From Verrucomicrobiota bacterium (GTDB taxonomy: Bacteria > Verrucomicrobiota > Verrucomicrobiia > Chthoniobacterales > JAFAMB01), in assembly GCA_019241095.1 (NCBI GenBank), contig JAFAXJ010000144.1:1-9240 (forward strand): a DNA stretch of 9,240 nt. Reading direction: 5' to 3'. The position numbers were made by a program, and so were the translations under genes. The notes under the pieces are model-generated. The model saw nothing but the letters and a program-made list of their open reading frames with translations, did not search any database and was not told the origin of the DNA. This document shows, in pieces, positions 6,469 to 9,240 of this stretch (its first letter is position 1; the number at the start of each line of letters is the position of its first letter).

Positions 6469-6709
6469 GGGCGATCGTCTCAGGTCGGCTTCAGAGCGTC
6501 TAACGATAGGGGCCAATCGGCTCCATGCGTCCAAACGTTAGGGACAGGTCTCATCGGCCCAGTGCGTCAAAACGTTTGGGACAGGTCTCATCGGCTCCAT
6601 GTGCGCCCCAAACGTTAGGGACAGGTCTCATCGGCTCCATGTGCGCCCAAACGTTTGGGACAGGTCTCATCGGCCCAGTGCGTCAAAACGTTAGGGGTCT
6701 CACGCTTGG
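6469..6709. repeat. Tandem array of 37-40 bp units with AACGTT-centred palindromic junctions
   Basis: Four well-kept units: 6541-6577 (37 bp), 6578-6617 (40), 6618-6656 (39) and 6657-6693 (37), each beginning GGGACAGGTCTCATCGGC and ending AACGTTT or AACGTTA. Diverged units precede them at 6469-6508 and about 6509-6540, and a fragment (GGGGTCTCACGCTTGG) follows at 6694-6709. Two middle variants occur: CCAGTGCGTCAA (units 1 and 4 of the good set) and TCCATGTGCGCCC(C) (units 2 and 3), so the order is short-long-long-short. Unit ends alternate A,T,A,T,A from 6540 on. Junctions are palindromic, the best being CCCAAACGTTTGGG (6646-6659). Unit lengths are not all multiples of three and frames are not kept, so this is non-coding. 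There are no spacers, so it is not a CRISPR array. Confidence 0.85.
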
Positions 6710-6864
6710 ACACCGAAGGACTCGCTCAATCTTAATAGCGCTTTGATTTGACGCCCTGCCGGGCTGTACACCTACATCGAATTAATGCTAAAGCCCCATC
6801 CACAGCACTGAAGTGCAGGGTTAAGACATTCCCTCCCATTTCCCTTTGGGATGGCTCTCGTTTT
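6710..6864. other. Non-coding stretch between the repeat array and the decayed gene
   Basis: Nothing recognisable. The + strand frame that begins at 6748 lies mostly antisense to the decayed gene and has a composition typical of a shadow frame. No T-tailed hairpin is seen after the decayed gene on the - strand. Confidence 0.4.
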
Positions 6865-7263
6865 CTACTTGACTTCCTCGACTTTGGCTTTCTCGGCTCC
6901 TTCGATAGTCCTAATCACGTCGATCTCCGGTCCATGAGAACGAGCCCTAGAAATTTTTTTGTGCTCTTTATCGTGAGCGTGCTCTCAGCTAACCAGCTTG
7001 TTAAAGTTGCTTTTTTTACCGTCAGCGGTTTTCTCCTGGTGGACCAGCGCCAGCTTGGATTCTTCAGACTTCTCGAAGAATTCATCCCAGCTTATGTGTT
7101 CCCAAAGAGCCAGGGCCGTTGTAGCCTGGAAAGTCAATCCGCAGAATGCCCGGTTCTCCATGCTCACCTTCCGTTCGCTTAACGGTTGCAGGCTTTCCCT
7201 TACGCTCTTCGGCCCATTTGCGATTGATTCGTGATCAATGGTAGTCTTAGATTCAGCTGACAT
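6865..7263 (-). pseudogene. Decayed small conserved protein gene (ISWDEFFEKF/FNKLVS family)
   Basis: A 92-codon frame is open from 7263 to a TGA at 6985-6987, but only its ends look right: MSAESKTTIDHE, and from 7101 EHISWDEFFEK through KSNFNKLVS. The middle is coherent only one frame over: 7228 down to 7103 reads INRKWAEERKGKPATV, then GEPGILRIDFPGYNGPGSL. One lost base near 7228 (GAA-ATC read as GAATC) and one extra G near 7102 (TTTGGG) explain it. After the TGA the same frame stays protein-like for 39 codons to a TAG at 6865-6867 (GPEIDVIRTIEGAEKAKVEE). Relatives I recall read NKLVSR, so the TGA may be a mutated CGA. The rebuilt protein is 132 residues. Its family is usually called hypothetical, sometimes 1,4-alpha-glucan branching enzyme without good reason; function unknown. 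Sequencing error could explain the indels, less easily the stop. Confidence 0.65.
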
Positions 7264-7326
7264 AGGTAGACTTAGTTTGATCTTCCTTTTCGCCTGAAAA
7301 ATTAATCGACGGATGCCAGAACAGGC

Positions 7327-8109
7327 CTACCAAGGCATTTCTATTCGCTGACGCTTCTCGAATCGGACCGTGTTCTTGTACCCTGCCTTTCCGGCAATTT
7401 CACGAGCGAAATCGAAATTGTACCCAACCTCCTCCGGCGCATGCGCATCCGAGTTAATCAGGACTGGTACACCGGCTATACCAGCCAACTTTACGAAGGT
7501 GTAAGCAGGATAAATTTCCTCAGCTTCTTTCCGCAATCCGGCAGTATTCATCTCGTATGCCGCTCCGTGGTCCACTAACGCACCGATTGCCGGTTCGTAG
7601 TAGCGTGCCAGGTCGCCTTTCGGTCGATAGCCGAACTTTTTCGGTAAATCCGGATGAGCTACAAAATCGAAAAGCTCACTCTTGATCGCTTCGACATAAT
7701 TCTTCCAGTACAAGTCCCAGATCTCCTGTACGGGATAATCTGCAAATCGAGAGAGATACTGAGGATCATCCACGGCCCATCCTGGCGAGATATAGTGGAC
7801 GCTACCGATCAAAAAATCCCAAGGGTATTTAGCAGCAAGTTGTTCGATCCACGATTCGTAGCCGCGAATGTAGTCGCACTCGAGACCGATCCGAACCGGG
7901 ATCGATGAGCCTCGAATTTCCTCGATCATTTCAATGTACCGCGGCAGATCCTCGAAAGACATGCGCCACTGATCAAAATGGGCCGGCATAGGGTTGTGAT
8001 CGGCAAAGCCAATCTCCATTAACCCAAGTTTTTCGGCTGTCTGCAGGTATTCTAGCGGCGTCCCGACCGCATGATGACACAATGGCGTATGAATATGATA
8101 GTCGTTCAT
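7327..8109 (-). CDS. PHP-domain phosphatase, histidinol-phosphatase (HisJ/HisK) family
   Basis: A cytoplasmic 260-residue metal-dependent phosphoesterase with the PHP fold. The expected metal ligands are all present: H5 and H7 (DYHIHT), H12/H13 (CHHA), D37/H38 (ADHN), E77 (GLECDY), H105 (GSVHYI), H152 (FVAHPD), D221 and H223 (NSDAH). Length and the opening MNDYHIHTPLCHH match histidinol-phosphatases of the HisJ type, which release phosphate from L-histidinol phosphate late in histidine synthesis. No other his gene is nearby, and related PHP proteins act on other phosphate esters, so the substrate is probable rather than certain. It starts 53 bases after the lytic transglycosylase on the same strand and is probably co-transcribed with it. 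The start fits because the first metal motif begins at residue 5; the ribosome-binding site is weak. Confidence 0.85.
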   Translation of the reverse strand: MNDYHIHTPLCHHAVGTPLEYLQTAEKLGLMEIGFADHNPMPAHFDQWRMSFEDLPRYIEMIEEIRGSSIPVRIGLECDYIRGYESWIEQLAAKYPWDFLIGSVHYISPGWAVDDPQYLSRFADYPVQEIWDLYWKNYVEAIKSELFDFVAHPDLPKKFGYRPKGDLARYYEPAIGALVDHGAAYEMNTAGLRKEAEEIYPAYTFVKLAGIAGVPVLINSDAHAPEEVGYNFDFAREIAGKAGYKNTVRFEKRQRIEMPW

Positions 8110-8162
8110 CGGTACACCAATTTAGAATTCAACACCTGATAGGGTCACGTCACATACCGGGT

Positions 8163-8825
8163 TCATCCCTGTTGTAACATTCCTCTTCGGCGATAGAAGT
8201 CGTATCTAGCCAAGATCGCTCGAACATAACGGGCAGTAGATGGAAACTCGATACTTTGCTGAAACGTTTCGGCGTCAACCGGTTGCCCGTTCCGACGTTG
8301 TGCGGCGGCTCTGTACCAACGATCAGCGCGAGTTCGACCGGCATTGTACTCAGCCAAGGCAAAAGGCACGGCGTTGTTTTGGCCGGTCCATCTTCGGAAG
8401 GCTTTGCCTAAATACCAGGTGCCGACCTCTAAGTTGATCTCCGGTATCAAAAGCTGTTCCGGGCGAAAATTACTAACTCCTTTGGCAGCAGCCCAATCGT
8501 GAGCTGCAATCTCAGACACCTGCATCAACCCCCGCTCACCGTTACGGCCTATCATATCCGCTTGAAACCGGCTTTCGCGCCAAACTATCGCTTTGATCAG
8601 CCGCGGATCCAAATTGTTCTCCCGTGCTACCTTGACAATCAGCGTATCAAATTTCCGGTAATCTGACCAATTCTTCAATTCCCTCAGCACATATACTGGA
8701 TCGTGGGAGCGCACTGCGAGATACACCACAGCAGTGACACAGGAAAATGCCAGCACGAGACAGGCTTTGGCCAGCAGAGACCAGCATGATCTCCAGTTCC
8801 TATTTTGACTTTGTCCGAAAGCCAT
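8163..8825 (-). CDS. Membrane-anchored lytic transglycosylase (SLT domain)
   Basis: A 220-residue peptidoglycan-cleaving enzyme predicted to face the periplasm. A basic N-terminus is followed by one hydrophobic segment (about 18-37) that could be an uncleaved anchor or signal. The SLT domain spans about 60-212. Catalytic glutamate E84 sits in VWRESRF; GERGLMQV (96-103) and EYNAG (159-163) are the conserved substrate-groove motifs; PEINLEVGTWYLG (128-140) is also typical of the Slt70-like fold. Family enzymes cut the MurNAc-GlcNAc bond to give 1,6-anhydro ends. Length suits a single-domain enzyme without Slt70's large helical ring. No alternative ATG, GTG or TTG start is visible close upstream, and no Shine-Dalgarno. 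Its start is only 15 bases from priA on the other strand, so its promoter must lie inside the priA reading frame. Confidence 0.9.
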   Translation of the reverse strand: MAFGQSQNRNWRSCWSLLAKACLVLAFSCVTAVVYLAVRSHDPVYVLRELKNWSDYRKFDTLIVKVARENNLDPRLIKAIVWRESRFQADMIGRNGERGLMQVSEIAAHDWAAAKGVSNFRPEQLLIPEINLEVGTWYLGKAFRRWTGQNNAVPFALAEYNAGRTRADRWYRAAAQRRNGQPVDAETFQQSIEFPSTARYVRAILARYDFYRRRGMLQQG

Positions 8826-8840
8826 TAGACTACCAAAACC

Positions 8841-9240
8841 ATGATGGAGCGGTTCGCGCGGGTAATTACAGATGACCGCACCGATAAAGAGTTAGAATAT
8901 CGCATTCCTGAGTCATTTGTAGACAAAGTTCAGATTGGATCGCGAGTAAAAGTTCCAGTTCGTTCGCGGGAAACTCTCGCAACCGTTGTGGCCGTTATCC
9001 CACAAGCCTCCGTTCCTGAACCGAGAGAACTATTAGCCATATTTCCGTCCGTTTTGCATCCTCCTTTACTCGATCTTGCCCGGTGGATGTCCGAATATTA
9101 CTGCTGCCCGATTGAGACAGCCATTCGGTCCGTACTTCCGCAAGCAATTCGCAAATCAGAGATAAGCTTTAAGCGCGAGCGAATGATTACTATCGACCGA
9201 TTGCCGTCTCCAGAGGAGTTTGCACAGCTTAAGGCGAGAG
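8841..9240 (+). CDS. priA: Primosomal protein N' (replication restart helicase), N-terminal part
   Basis: The first 133 codons of PriA; the gene runs off the window. PriA recognises stalled replication forks, unwinds DNA and loads the replicative helicase through PriB/DnaT or directly. The visible part is the 3'-end-binding domain and the start of the winged helix: FARVITDDRTDKELEYRIPE, then GSRVKVPVRSRETLATVV (the usual G-RV-VP- motif), then LLDLARWMSEYYCCPIETAIR, the conserved segment before the linker (usually W-A-YY-CP). The helicase motifs and the zinc-binding cysteines lie beyond the end. Two ATGs in a row (8841 and 8844) are both possible starts; an in-frame TAG at 8826-8828 rules out earlier ones. 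No clear Shine-Dalgarno is present. Confidence 0.92.
   Translation, partial: MMERFARVITDDRTDKELEYRIPESFVDKVQIGSRVKVPVRSRETLATVVAVIPQASVPEPRELLAIFPSVLHPPLLDLARWMSEYYCCPIETAIRSVLPQAIRKSEISFKRERMITIDRLPSPEEFAQLKAR

Noticed and set aside
6469..6709. CRISPR array
   Set aside because: Units abut one another with no unique spacers, and no cas genes are near.
6525..6746. Open frame over the repeat array with a recurring GTGLIG peptide
   Set aside because: It arises from the DNA repeats; unit lengths of 37, 40, 39 and 37 do not keep the frame, so the peptide repeat is only partial and no family is recognisable.
6748..7182. 144-codon + strand frame
   Set aside because: Much of it is antisense to the decayed small gene, which has family-like motifs; the + strand protein is rich in Phe/Ser/Leu as expected of a shadow frame.

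Overview
The window looks like chromosomal DNA of a Gram-negative bacterium with mid-range GC, probably free-living (soil or similar). Signs are a Lol-type lipoprotein signal, a membrane-anchored lytic transglycosylase, a PriA start and a carbohydrate ABC importer. Small secreted proteins, a PadR regulator and repeat-rich intergenic DNA would fit Verrucomicrobiota or Acidobacteriota, but nothing here fixes the phylum.

Left arm (1-2555, + strand): the end of one sugar-type ABC permease is followed by a complete second permease of the MalG/CUT1 type. An AT-rich promoter-like stretch comes next, then a lipoprotein carrying a 3D (three-aspartate) double-psi barrel domain, whose signal peptide appears out of frame by one base. 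A small secreted protein of unknown family follows 11 bases later.

Middle (2867-5113, - strand): a MalK/UgpC-type ATPase and a zinc-dependent medium-chain polyol dehydrogenase sit three bases apart and converge on the left arm. With the permeases they plausibly form one uptake-and-oxidation system for a polyol or sugar. The substrate-binding protein is not in the window.

Right arm: a PadR-family regulator with a long N-terminal extension and a dyad overlapping its probable promoter (5541-6218, -); a repeat-rich gap with six 37-40 bp tandem units (6469-6693); a decayed small gene with two compensating frameshifts and a stop (6865-7263, -); a PHP-family histidinol-phosphatase-like enzyme (7327-8109, -); a lytic transglycosylase (8163-8825, -); and, divergent by only 15 bases, the start of priA (8841 to the window end, +).

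I found no tRNA, rRNA, CRISPR array, insertion sequence or phage gene. The least ordinary features are the repeat array, the decayed small gene, the out-of-frame lipoprotein signal and the PadR promoter dyad. I see no convincing new defence or mobile system.
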